A stretch of DNA of 64,000 nucleotides from UBA6244 sp965140775 (GTDB lineage: Bacteria; Bacteroidota; Bacteroidia; Bacteroidales; F082): the NCBI GenBank assembly GCA_965140775.1, contig OZ223471.1, forward strand, positions 1,674,001-1,738,000, in the 5' to 3' direction. Of the stretch, positions 7,531 through 15,933 are shown in pieces; the first letter of the stretch is position 1, and every line of letters begins with the position of its first letter. The notes below the pieces were generated by a model that searched no databases, had not been told where the DNA came from, and saw only the letters and a program-made list of their open reading frames with translations. A program made the position numbers and the translations under genes.

Positions 7531-8610
7531 ATGCCTTCAAAAAAAAGACTCAAATTCCTCGATCGTTATTTAACCCTCTGGATTTTTCTGGCCATGGCAT
7601 TTGGTGTATTGTCGGGATATTTTTTTCCGGCAGTGGCCGATTTTTGGGAAAATCTCAAATCTTCGCCCGACAGCACTACCAACATTCCTATTGCCATCGG
7701 ACTGATACTCATGATGTACCCGCCGTTGGCCAAGGTAAAATACGAAGAATTAGGGGATGTGTTTAAGAATTATCGGGTTTTAACCCTGTCGTTGGTGCAA
7801 AACTGGATCATCGGTCCGGTGTTGATGTTCGCCTTGGCCATCATTTTCTTCAAACTGTTTCCGGGCGAAAACAATTCCAACCTTCCCTACATGTACGGCA
7901 TCATCATGATCGGACTGGCCCGTTGCATCGCCATGGTGATTGTGTGGAACGACTTGTCCAAAGGAGATGCCCAATATGCTGCGGGATTGGTGGCTTTCAA
8001 TTCCATCTTTCAGGTGTTGTTTTTTTCGGTTTATGCCTACTTTTTTATTGCCATACTGCCCGGATGGTTCGGTATTCCCACCAACAACGCAGTGGAACAA
8101 ATCACCATCGGACAGATTGCAGAAAGTGTTTTCATTTATCTTGGCATCCCGTTTATTGCCGGTTTTCTCACCCGCACCATCTTAGTGAGGTTAAAGGGTA
8201 AACAATGGTATCATAGCCGTTTTATTCCCAAAATCAGTCCGCTCACCCTCATTGCCTTGCTGTTTACCATCGTGGTGATGTTTTCACTCAAGGGCGAGTA
8301 CATCATTAAGATACCCATGGCTGTGGTGTTGATTGCCATGCCGCTGCTGATTTATTTTTTGGTGATGTTTGTACTTTCATTTTTCATGAGCAAAAAGGTG
8401 GGTGCTGACTACGAACAATCGGTTACCCTTTCGTTTACGGCGGCCAGCAACAATTTTGAATTGGCCATTGCCGTGGCTATCGCTATTTTTGGGATGAACT
8501 CCGGAGAGGCCTTTGCCGCCGTCATCGGACCGCTGGTGGAAGTGCCGGTAATGATCGCACTGGTTAATCTGGCCTTTTTCTTTCGAAAAAAATACTTCCT
8601 TAATCCTTGA
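7531..8610 (+). CDS. acr3: Arsenite efflux permease, ACR3 family
   Basis: 359-residue inner-membrane carrier with about ten hydrophobic helices, exporting arsenite using the proton-motive force. Family signatures include MMYPPLAKVKYEELG, NWIIGPVLMF, GLARCIAMVIVWN (the conserved Cys132 of ACR3) and FTAASNNFELAIAVAIAIFG. It follows arsC, so arsenate reduced by ArsC would be exported here. Length is usual for the family. Nothing follows it in the same direction for about 500 nt. Confidence 0.93.
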   Translation: MPSKKRLKFLDRYLTLWIFLAMAFGVLSGYFFPAVADFWENLKSSPDSTTNIPIAIGLILMMYPPLAKVKYEELGDVFKNYRVLTLSLVQNWIIGPVLMFALAIIFFKLFPGENNSNLPYMYGIIMIGLARCIAMVIVWNDLSKGDAQYAAGLVAFNSIFQVLFFSVYAYFFIAILPGWFGIPTNNAVEQITIGQIAESVFIYLGIPFIAGFLTRTILVRLKGKQWYHSRFIPKISPLTLIALLFTIVVMFSLKGEYIIKIPMAVVLIAMPLLIYFLVMFVLSFFMSKKVGADYEQSVTLSFTAASNNFELAIAVAIAIFGMNSGEAFAAVIGPLVEVPVMIALVNLAFFFRKKYFLNP

Positions 8611-9055
8611 TAATCCGAACAATAGCAGTCTCAAGTTTCGAGTATTGATTTGACCAATATTTCATTGGGAATTCCATGCGATTCTATAGATAGGATTATT
8701 GATTTACAGTAAGATATACAGCCATTTCCTTCAATAGATATTTTTCGTAAAAACGCTGCGAAATAGTTGAATAGTTGTGTCACGAAGTTGTACGAAGAAA
8801 ATTGCAGCTTTGTATCATGCTCTCAAACAGACGGTTAGAGACTCACCCTCTGAATTAAAACTTCAGTAAGCAACTTCACCATCACAATTTCAGCTTGCTG
8901 AGGGAGCAATCTTTGCCTTTGTTACGTTTGATTGTGTTGCGTGTTGTCCTCTTTGTTTTTCCGGAAAAGTCTTCAGTGTCACCCCAATCGTTATTCGTAA
9001 CTCCTTTTATTTGAGTAGGTTTGTCGTTATAACAGAAATTATTTTGCTAAAAACG
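8611..9055. other. Intergenic gap with an unassigned minus-strand open frame
   Basis: No recognisable gene, RNA or repeat. One minus-strand frame (8882-9046) stays open for 54 codons without a start codon after an in-frame TAG and reads protein-like and basic (GVTNNDWGDTEDFSGKTK, ending CSLSKLKL). It could be the tail of a decayed gene, perhaps mobile-element derived, but I do not recognise it. Confidence 0.3.
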
Positions 9056-9086
9056 TTGTACAATGTAGAACAATGTTGTACATTTG
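9056..9086 (+). promoter_or_regulatory. Promoter with overlapping inverted-repeat operator candidate
   Basis: TTG (9056-9058), 20 nt, TACATTTG (9079-9086), an exact Bacteroidota-type promoter ending 19 nt before the ATG of the J-domain gene. A 7-bp inverted repeat, TGTACAA (9057-9063) and TTGTACA (9076-9082), spans the -33 and -7 elements, so a dimeric regulator bound there would block the polymerase. Confidence 0.65.
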
Positions 9087-9105
9087 TAAAAATTTTCATT
9101 GAAAA

Positions 9106-9465
9106 ATGAAGTACTTCAACCGTGTGTCCAGTTTGAATGAACTCAAGTTGTTGCATCGTCGTTTGGCCATGTTGAATCATCCTGACCTTGGCGGAAGCAT
9201 GGAAACAATGAAGGAAATAAATGGCGAGTACGAGCTGTTGAAACAACGATTTAAGGTGCAAAACCAAAAATTCGGGCAGGTGGCCAAGGGAGATCTGGTG
9301 GTAGTCAACGGATCGGTTTCGTTGGTTATTCAGGTTTTTAAGGACAGTTTTAAAGCCAGATCAGGATATACCCAACGTGTAGCCGAATTTAGCAAGCTGG
9401 ACGGGGTCTGTCTGACCAACCCCAAATTCGTTGCCCTCAAACATAAAAGCATACAGCGATGGTGA
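9106..9465 (+). CDS. Short J-domain-like protein
   Basis: 119 residues. Residues 8-48 match the core of a DnaJ J-domain: ELKLLHRRLAMLNHPDLGG with the HPD tripeptide, then an acidic helix ETMKEINGEYELLK. J-domains stimulate DnaK ATPase. The C-terminal half (KGDLVVVNGSVSLVIQVFKD) is basic, has no DnaJ zinc or substrate domains, and is unknown to me. Such short J-proteins are common in Bacteroidota accessory DNA. The stop overlaps the next gene by 7 nt, indicating coupled translation. Confidence 0.6.
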   Translation: MKYFNRVSSLNELKLLHRRLAMLNHPDLGGSMETMKEINGEYELLKQRFKVQNQKFGQVAKGDLVVVNGSVSLVIQVFKDSFKARSGYTQRVAEFSKLDGVCLTNPKFVALKHKSIQRW

Positions 9466-9644
9466 AAAAAGACAACAAAATACACACAGGTTTTCGCCTT
9501 TCGCAACAAAATATCAAGTTCATCGAAAAGACAGGAAACTCGCTGGGTTTGAACAAAACCAGTACGTTAGACATGTTAATTACCATTATTCGCAACAACC
9601 CACGCACACTTACGGAGCTTATTTCCAAGGCCATGACGGAATAA
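9459..9644 (+). CDS. Small RHH-like protein, possible regulator
   Basis: 61 residues, basic at the N terminus (MVKKDNKIHTGFRLSQQNIKF) with a following helix-turn-helix spacing GLNKTSTLDMLITIIRNN. The pattern of a short strand followed by two helices resembles ribbon-helix-helix DNA-binding proteins, but this is pattern judgement only. The gene starts inside the end of the J-domain gene. The inverted repeat over their common promoter would be a natural operator if it autoregulates. Confidence 0.45.
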   Translation: MVKKDNKIHTGFRLSQQNIKFIEKTGNSLGLNKTSTLDMLITIIRNNPRTLTELISKAMTE

Positions 9645-9656
9645 TTGCCCTGCAAG

Positions 9657-9686
9657 TTGCGTCTATCCGAATTTTATGTATTTTAG
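9657..9686 (+). promoter_or_regulatory. Candidate promoter of the chemosensory operon
   Basis: TTG (9657-9659), 19 nt, TATTTTAG (9679-9686), a one-base departure from the Bacteroidota consensus, placed 27 nt before the STAS gene that begins the operon. Confidence 0.4.
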
Positions 9687-9713
9687 AGCAAGATTTGATA
9701 TGTAAAAAGCTCT

Positions 9714-10046
9714 ATGCCCAATCCCGGATTTCAATTTGATGCCAAGGAGGTTTCAAATGATGAATTGATTTTACATGTTTCCGGTGAACTATGCATCGAA
9801 AACAGTGCCCTTTTGCGCGACAAGCTGTCGGTTAGAGTGATGAATTCAAGCAAGTTGACCGTGGTTGTCGAAAAGGTTCAAAACATCGATTTAAGTTTCA
9901 TTCAAATGTTGATTGCTTTAATTCGACACCGAAATCAATCCGGTAAATTAACCTATGTTGACTTTGATCTGGAGGCACCCACCTTCGAATTGCTCGAAAA
10001 AACAGGTGCCATTAAAACTATTTACTCACTGCAAAGCAAGAATTAG
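9714..10046 (+). CDS. STAS-domain protein heading the chemotaxis operon
   Basis: 110-residue single-domain STAS protein of the anti-sigma-factor-antagonist type: VSGELCIENSALLRDKL, then NIDLSFIQMLIALIRH, with Ser61 at the position phosphorylated in SpoIIAA-type proteins. It ends one base before the cheY ATG and is the first gene of the che cluster. STAS proteins usually switch partners by Ser phosphorylation; no anti-sigma kinase is present nearby. It could instead be a scaffold or a receptor of signals from the CheA system. The role is inferred only from position. Confidence 0.7.
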   Translation: MPNPGFQFDAKEVSNDELILHVSGELCIENSALLRDKLSVRVMNSSKLTVVVEKVQNIDLSFIQMLIALIRHRNQSGKLTYVDFDLEAPTFELLEKTGAIKTIYSLQSKN

Positions 10047-10047
10047 C

Positions 10048-10413
10048 ATGAAAAAAACTGTACTTGTTGTTGACGACTCCTTTAGTATCCGCGAATCCAT
10101 CGCCTTTTTTCTTTCAGAGATGGGTTTTAACATCATCAAGGCTCAGGATGGCAGTGCCGCTTTCGATCAACTGGACGGAAAAAAAATTGACTTGATTCTA
10201 ACCGACCTTCACATGCCTGTGATGAATGGTATTGAACTGATTTCTAAGGTTCGGCAAACTGAACAATACAAACGTGTGCCCATTTTACTCCTGACCACCG
10301 AAACCTTGAACGAAAAAAAGTTGGAAGCCAAAAAGGCCGGAGCAACCGGTTGGTTGAGCAAACCATTTGAAAAAGAGAAGCTGATCAATGTGATAAATAG
10401 GGTCTTGCGGTAA
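10048..10413 (+). CDS. cheY: Chemotaxis response regulator, CheY-like
   Basis: 121-residue single receiver domain: VVDDSFSIRESI (acidic pocket Asp9-Asp10), LILTDLHMPVMNG (phospho-acceptor Asp53), LLLTTET and the conserved Lys in GWLSKPFEKE. No output domain. Its stop overlaps the CheA start (TAATG), so the two are translationally coupled and it is the probable CheA target. A frame-open extension upstream overlaps the STAS gene and is rejected in favour of ATG 10048. Confidence 0.9.
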   Translation: MKKTVLVVDDSFSIRESIAFFLSEMGFNIIKAQDGSAAFDQLDGKKIDLILTDLHMPVMNGIELISKVRQTEQYKRVPILLLTTETLNEKKLEAKKAGATGWLSKPFEKEKLINVINRVLR

Positions 10414-12494
10414 TGGAAGACTTCAAAAAACTGTTTCACGACGAGGCCCGCGATCTTCTAACCAAATTGGAAGAAACCCTCATGCAGTTGGAAGCCAACA
10501 TGTCCAACAAGGAACTCGTGAATGAGGTTTTTCGCATCATGCATTCGCTGAAAGGTTCCGGCGCCATGTTTGGATTCACTAACCTCAGCGATTTTACTCA
10601 CCACCTGGAAACCCTGTACGATCAAATCAGGAACGACCACCTCCCGCTCAACGCTTCCATTATCGACTTTACCATCCAAACCACCGATTTAATTTCGGGC
10701 TTGCTCGAAAATGACAGCGATGAAGGGCTGTTGCAATTGGCCTCCGAGAGGAAGGAGTGGATCGATGCTCATTTGCAAAACCAACAACAGGAAAGGGCAG
10801 AAGCGTCGGCTACCTCACCACCTGTGGCCGACGAAATGGGTTCCTCCTCCTTGTATTATATCAAATTTGAGCCCGACGAAGGCATTTTCAACGACGGAAC
10901 CAATCCACTCTACCTCATGGATGAGCTGGTAGAACTTGGCGAATCCATGGTCAGGATGTGTTACCAAAAGGTGCCGGATATCAAGGATTTGGATACGGAA
11001 AAATGTTATTTGTTTTGGGTGGTGCTGTTGGCCACTGAGGTGGATATTTCGGAGATTCGTGATGTTTTTATTTTTGTGGAAGACGATTGTTCGTTGGTAA
11101 TTGAACGGTTGAGCCAAAACAACCTGTTGTCTGATCCCGAATACAGGAAATTGCTAGAAAATCAACTAGAAAACGATGTCCATGATGTGGAAACATTCAA
11201 AAACATTTGTATTGAGGAGATGCAAGGAATTGCCATTGCCGAACCCCCCGCTGTGATGGCAGAAAAACACAAGGAAGAAGTTCCTTTGCCAACTAAATCT
11301 GACAGCTCCGGTGTTGAAATAAATAAACCCGCAGAAGGTCTGGAGACGGTTAAAGTTTCGTCAAAAAAACTGGATGCCCTCATTAATTTGGTCAGCGAGT
11401 TGGTGACCACCCAAGCACGGCTGGTGACCATTGCCAACCAAATCCAGTCCGACGAGTTGTCGAATCTGGCAGAGGATTTCCAACACCTGTCGCGACAGTT
11501 CCGCGATACAGCCTTCGATATGCGGCTGGTGCCACTGGGAACCATGTTGGTTAAATACAAACGTCTTGTCCGCGATCTGGCTCTGAGTCTTCAAAAAAAG
11601 GTAAATCTAACCACCGAGGGTACTGATACTGAACTCGATAAAAGCATTATCTCGGCCATCTCCGATCCCATCATGCACATCATACGCAATGCCATGGATC
11701 ACGGGATTGAATTGCCGGCTTTGCGATTAAAAAAGAGTAAACCTGAAACCGGAACCATCCATCTTAAGGCAGAACACTCTGGTACCTCCATCATTATTGC
11801 CATCAGCGATGATGGCGCAGGTATCGACAAAAAAAGGGTGCTACAAAAGGCCATCGAGAAAAAACTGATTTCCGGGGGTGACGACCTGAGCGAAAACGAA
11901 ATATTCCAGCTCTTGCTGCTTCCGGGATTTTCCACCAGCAAGGTCGTTACCGATGTGTCGGGTCGTGGCGTGGGGATGGATATCGTGCGAAAGCAAATAG
12001 AAGAATTGCGTGGTGAAGTACGCATCAGCTCAGAGGAGGGGAAGGGAACCACCGTACAGATTAAACTGCCGCTTACCTTGTCCATTATCGACGGACTCCT
12101 TGTAAAAGTAGCTTCAGACCAGCTGATTATACCACTTTCTTCGGTCAACAGAATCTATCAGGTGAGCCATGAAAAAGTGAAGAATGCCCGAAACCATGTG
12201 ATGGAATTGGAAGGGGTACAGTTTCCTTTTATCGATTTGCCTGAACGGTTTACCGGAAGCGGTCATTCCGCCGATCCCCTTCATGTAATCACGGTAACTT
12301 ATGGAACTAAAATGGTGGGGTTGGTAGTAAACGAATTGATTTCCGAATATCAGGCTGTCCTCAAACCCATTGATAAGTTGCTCGAAACCAATGAACTTTT
12401 TGCCGGTGCTACCATCCTGGGCGATGGTAAGGTGGCGCTGGTACTCGATACAAATAAACTCATCGACTTTTATTCCAACAAAAATAAATACTAA
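10413..12494 (+). CDS. cheA: Chemotaxis histidine kinase CheA
   Basis: 693 residues in standard order: HPt/P1 domain with the phosphorylated His44 (IMHSLKGSG); a middle domain (about 145-250, SLYYIKFEPDEGIFNDGTNP) of the kind often found between P1 and P3; P3 dimerisation (VKVSSKKLDALINLVSELV); P4 ATPase (IIRNAMDHGIE, SDDGAGID, GRGVGMDIV); and a C-terminal CheW-like P5. It phosphorylates CheY and CheB in response to the receptor array. All kinase motifs are intact. The start overlaps cheY by one base and cheW follows directly. Confidence 0.95.
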   Translation: MEDFKKLFHDEARDLLTKLEETLMQLEANMSNKELVNEVFRIMHSLKGSGAMFGFTNLSDFTHHLETLYDQIRNDHLPLNASIIDFTIQTTDLISGLLENDSDEGLLQLASERKEWIDAHLQNQQQERAEASATSPPVADEMGSSSLYYIKFEPDEGIFNDGTNPLYLMDELVELGESMVRMCYQKVPDIKDLDTEKCYLFWVVLLATEVDISEIRDVFIFVEDDCSLVIERLSQNNLLSDPEYRKLLENQLENDVHDVETFKNICIEEMQGIAIAEPPAVMAEKHKEEVPLPTKSDSSGVEINKPAEGLETVKVSSKKLDALINLVSELVTTQARLVTIANQIQSDELSNLAEDFQHLSRQFRDTAFDMRLVPLGTMLVKYKRLVRDLALSLQKKVNLTTEGTDTELDKSIISAISDPIMHIIRNAMDHGIELPALRLKKSKPETGTIHLKAEHSGTSIIIAISDDGAGIDKKRVLQKAIEKKLISGGDDLSENEIFQLLLLPGFSTSKVVTDVSGRGVGMDIVRKQIEELRGEVRISSEEGKGTTVQIKLPLTLSIIDGLLVKVASDQLIIPLSSVNRIYQVSHEKVKNARNHVMELEGVQFPFIDLPERFTGSGHSADPLHVITVTYGTKMVGLVVNELISEYQAVLKPIDKLLETNELFAGATILGDGKVALVLDTNKLIDFYSNKNKY

Positions 12495-12495
12495 A

Positions 12496-12963
12496 ATGTC
12501 CAACGGTGATATTACTTCCAACGCATATCTGACCTTTAAACTGACCAATGAACTGTATGCCATCAGTGTAAGTCAGACCATCAAAATTCTGCAATTGTCA
12601 GAAATTACCCATGTGCCCAATGCTCCCGACAGCATGAAGGGCGTTATCAATCATCATGGCAATGTGCTGCCGGTAATCGATTTGAATCAAACCCTCGGGA
12701 TGCCCGAAACCGTTCGTACCAAGAACACCTGTATCGTCATTCTGGCCATCACCACCCAATCAAGGGAATTGAGTTTTGGTGCCATCGTGGATGAAGTGCT
12801 AACGGTGGAAAGTATCGACGCAAGTCAAATTTCGGCACCTCCCTCTTTGGGTAACAGTCATACCATGGAACACATTCTTGGTGTCTTTAAAAAGGAAGAT
12901 CAGTTCATTATGATATTAAATATTCCAATGATATTTAGCAATATGCACGTAGTCGCGACTTAG
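12496..12963 (+). CDS. cheW: Chemotaxis coupling protein CheW
   Basis: 155-residue CheW-domain protein linking CheA to receptors: LTFKLTNELYAISVSQTIKI, then MKGVINHHGNVLPVIDLNQTLG, matching the usual 'G.in.RG.v.pvidL' core, although Arg is His here. ATG 12496 lies one base after the cheA stop. Length is standard. A 76-nt space separates it from the receptor gene. Confidence 0.92.
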   Translation: MSNGDITSNAYLTFKLTNELYAISVSQTIKILQLSEITHVPNAPDSMKGVINHHGNVLPVIDLNQTLGMPETVRTKNTCIVILAITTQSRELSFGAIVDEVLTVESIDASQISAPPSLGNSHTMEHILGVFKKEDQFIMILNIPMIFSNMHVVAT

Positions 12964-13039
12964 TTTTTTTTGATTTAAAACAACGGGGTGGTCTGTGCCA
13001 TCGAATAAAAAGTAAAAAAAAGAGTAAAAATTTTGCCCT

Positions 13040-15061
13040 ATGAAAAATCTTAGTATCACCTTAAAAATTTTAATTTACGTCTCCGTTCTGGGTCTGATTT
13101 GCATTTTTATCATGGCTTATGTTTCCATCAGTGCTGCCGATGAAATCCTAACCAAGAGTGCTTACGATCACATAAGGTCGGTTCAAAGCATCAAAAAAGC
13201 GCAGATTGAGGACTTTGTAAAAAACAAGGAAAATGCGGTAATAGCATTGGCGCGGATGCCCGTAACTGTAAAAGCAGTCAATAGCTTGATGGAGGTAAAT
13301 GACGTAACTTCTGCAGGCACAAAAGGAACACTTACTCAGGCGGATATGACACTCTATTCCAAGTCGTTCGAAACCTACATGAAATCCAATGCCATGGCCA
13401 ACATCATCATTGCCGATGCCAGGCAGGGTGCGATAATTTTTATGGAAAATAGGGCTTTTGCAACAGAAACCACCCTGGCACAGGAATCGAATATGATGTC
13501 GAAAATTTGGAAGACCTGCAAGATGACCGGTGATGTGGCGGTGAGCGATATGGAACGCGGTAACGGTGAAGAAAGTATTCCCTCCTTATTCATGGGGTAT
13601 CCCATTATCCATCAGGGTGAAATACTCGCTGTTTTGATTGCCGAATTTAGTAGCAACGAACTCAATAAAATAATGGGCTCCGTGGATGGTTTGGGACAAA
13701 CGGGCGAAACCTACGTGGTGGGCAACGACTTTTACTTCAGAACCGATTCCAGATTTTCAGCCAAATCAACGGTCTTGTTGCAGAAAGTAGAAACCAAGGC
13801 TACAGAACGAGCCTTTGCCGGCAACTCGGGCGTGGAAGTAATTACCGATTATCGGGGAAAAGTAGTGCTCAGTAGCTACGAGCGGCTATATATCAATGGG
13901 TTAAACTGGGCGGTGATTACCGAAATAGATGAACAGGAGATAATGGCTCCCAAACAACGACTCATCAATACCATCCTCATTGTTTGCGGTATCATCGTCG
14001 TAATCATGGTTCCGGCTACCATCCTCATAGGCAGGTCGCTGTCCAATCCCATCAACAAAGAGGTGGAGTTTGCCAAAAAGCTGGCCGATGGCCAACTTGA
14101 TGCCACCATCGATATTCATCAATCCGACGAAATTGGGGTGCTGGCCGATGCGCTACGAAAGATCGCACAAACTACGCGCGATGTTATTATCAGCGTGATG
14201 GATGCCACCAGAAATCTGGCCGATGCGAGTGCGCAATTGAGTGGTTCTTCGCAAATATTGTCATCGGGAGCATCCGAGCAGGCATCTTCCATTGAGGAAG
14301 TGTCGGCCTCCATGGAGCAGATGTCGTCGAATATCCAGCAAAATGCCGACAACGCCAACCAAACCGAAGAATTATCCAATTCAGTGAGTTCGCAGGTGCA
14401 GGAGGGAAGCAAAATTATTCTGACTACCGTGAGTAGCATGGAGCAAATAGCCAGTAAAATCTCGGTTATCAGCGACATCGCCTTTCAAACCAATATTCTG
14501 GCTTTGAATGCTTCGGTGGAAGCTGCCCGTGCCGGCGAATATGGCCGCGGTTTTGGTGTGGTGGCTTCGGAGGTAGGCAAGCTGGCCGACAAAACCAAAA
14601 TGGCTGCTGCCGCCATCAACACCATCAGCAACGAAAGTGCCGAGGTGGCCGAAAAAACCAAGGAAATCATGGCCAAACTGGTGCCCAGCATTCAGAGTTC
14701 TTCGTTGTTGGTGCAAGAAATATCTGCTGCCAGCAAGGAACAAAGGGACGCTGCCAACCAAATTAACAACGCCATACAAATACTCAACGATGTGAGTCAG
14801 CAAAATGCCGCCGCCGCTGAGGAAATGGCCACCAATTCAGAGGAATTATCCAGTCAGGCCGAACAACTGGTCAGCGTAATCTCTCATTTTAAAATAGCCG
14901 GACACAGTGCCCGCAAAGCCAAGACATACGACAGCAACCGCAAACTTATCACCGAGCGGAAATCTTCGGGGTTTAAAAATACCGGAAAGAATTATTCCAA
15001 AGGGGTGGATATCGATTTGAGTGCGCCCGACGACTTGGATGACGAATTCGAACGGTTTTAA
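13040..15061 (+). CDS. Methyl-accepting chemotaxis protein
   Basis: 673-residue inner-membrane receptor. TM1 (about 8-30), a periplasmic Cache-like sensor domain (to about 305), TM2 (about 309-331), HAMP (NPINKEVEFAKKLADGQLD), and a long cytoplasmic coiled coil with the signalling tip near 488-515 (NASVEAARAGEYGRGFGVVA). Gln/Glu-rich helices on either side are likely methylation regions. The ligand cannot be read. After a 45-residue linker the protein ends DDEFERF. The last five residues fit the aromatic-x-x-aromatic form of CheR/CheB tethering tails (E. coli NWETF). It is the only receptor in the window. Confidence 0.93.
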   Translation: MKNLSITLKILIYVSVLGLICIFIMAYVSISAADEILTKSAYDHIRSVQSIKKAQIEDFVKNKENAVIALARMPVTVKAVNSLMEVNDVTSAGTKGTLTQADMTLYSKSFETYMKSNAMANIIIADARQGAIIFMENRAFATETTLAQESNMMSKIWKTCKMTGDVAVSDMERGNGEESIPSLFMGYPIIHQGEILAVLIAEFSSNELNKIMGSVDGLGQTGETYVVGNDFYFRTDSRFSAKSTVLLQKVETKATERAFAGNSGVEVITDYRGKVVLSSYERLYINGLNWAVITEIDEQEIMAPKQRLINTILIVCGIIVVIMVPATILIGRSLSNPINKEVEFAKKLADGQLDATIDIHQSDEIGVLADALRKIAQTTRDVIISVMDATRNLADASAQLSGSSQILSSGASEQASSIEEVSASMEQMSSNIQQNADNANQTEELSNSVSSQVQEGSKIILTTVSSMEQIASKISVISDIAFQTNILALNASVEAARAGEYGRGFGVVASEVGKLADKTKMAAAAINTISNESAEVAEKTKEIMAKLVPSIQSSSLLVQEISAASKEQRDAANQINNAIQILNDVSQQNAAAAEEMATNSEELSSQAEQLVSVISHFKIAGHSARKAKTYDSNRKLITERKSSGFKNTGKNYSKGVDIDLSAPDDLDDEFERF

Positions 15062-15073
15062 TGGTATGCCATC

Positions 15074-15922
15074 ATGGATGACGAACGCTTGTATGGTGAA
15101 TTTAAGGACAAGGACTTTAAGCGATTGAGTGTTTTTGTTTATCAGCATTTTGGCATTAATTTATATCCTGCCAAAAAAGTGCTGGTGAAGTCGCGTATCA
15201 ATCGTCGTTTGGCAGCTTTGGGCATGCGTACCTACGAGGAGTATTGCGATTTTGTGCTAAACGAAGATAGCAACGGAAATGAAGTGTTGGAGATGATTGA
15301 TCGCATTACCACCAACAAAACCGAGTTTTTCCGCGAAGCCGACCATTTTGATTACCTTCTCAACACCTATTTGCCCGACTTTTTTAAAACGTCCGCCAAA
15401 AAACAATTAACTATTTGGTGTGCAGGGTGCTCGAGTGGTGAAGAGCCTTATACGCTGGCCATGGTACTGAGTGAGTTTCAGTCCAAACATCCCTCATTCA
15501 ATTTTAGTATTGTGGCTTCGGATATTTCCACCTCCATGTTGAAAATCGCTTCCAAAGCCGTTTACGACGCACGAAGTCTTCCGCAAATTCCGGCGATGTA
15601 CCGAACCAAATACCTGTTGAAAAGCAAAAATCCTGAGAAACAACTCATACGGATGATGCCCTCCATCCGCAGCAAGGTCAGGTTTGTCCGTCACAATTTG
15701 CTGGAAGGCCAATTGCCGGTCAGCACCCAATTTGATGTGGTGTTCTGTAGAAATACCCTCATTTACTTCGATCGAAAAACACAAGAGTCGGTTATCGGAC
15801 TGCTTTTCCAACATCTTGTCCCTCAAGGTTATCTGTTTCTGGGACATTCAGAATCTCTCGTGAATATGAATTTTAATGCCCAACATATCGCCTCCGCCAT
15901 CTATAAAAAATCCAACGACTAA
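15074..15922 (+). CDS. cheR: Chemotaxis receptor methyltransferase CheR
   Basis: 282-residue SAM-dependent glutamate methyltransferase for the receptor. It has an N-terminal helical domain (FVYQHFGINLYPAKKVLVKS), the NKTEFFRE motif, the SAM loop IWCAGCSSGEEPYTLAM, ASDISTSMLKIA and FDVVFCRNTLIYFD. All are canonical. The gene lies 12 nt after the receptor gene, so both are probably on one transcript. Opposes CheB to set adaptation. Confidence 0.95.
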   Translation: MDDERLYGEFKDKDFKRLSVFVYQHFGINLYPAKKVLVKSRINRRLAALGMRTYEEYCDFVLNEDSNGNEVLEMIDRITTNKTEFFREADHFDYLLNTYLPDFFKTSAKKQLTIWCAGCSSGEEPYTLAMVLSEFQSKHPSFNFSIVASDISTSMLKIASKAVYDARSLPQIPAMYRTKYLLKSKNPEKQLIRMMPSIRSKVRFVRHNLLEGQLPVSTQFDVVFCRNTLIYFDRKTQESVIGLLFQHLVPQGYLFLGHSESLVNMNFNAQHIASAIYKKSND

Positions 15923-15933
15923 ATGCCCATGCC

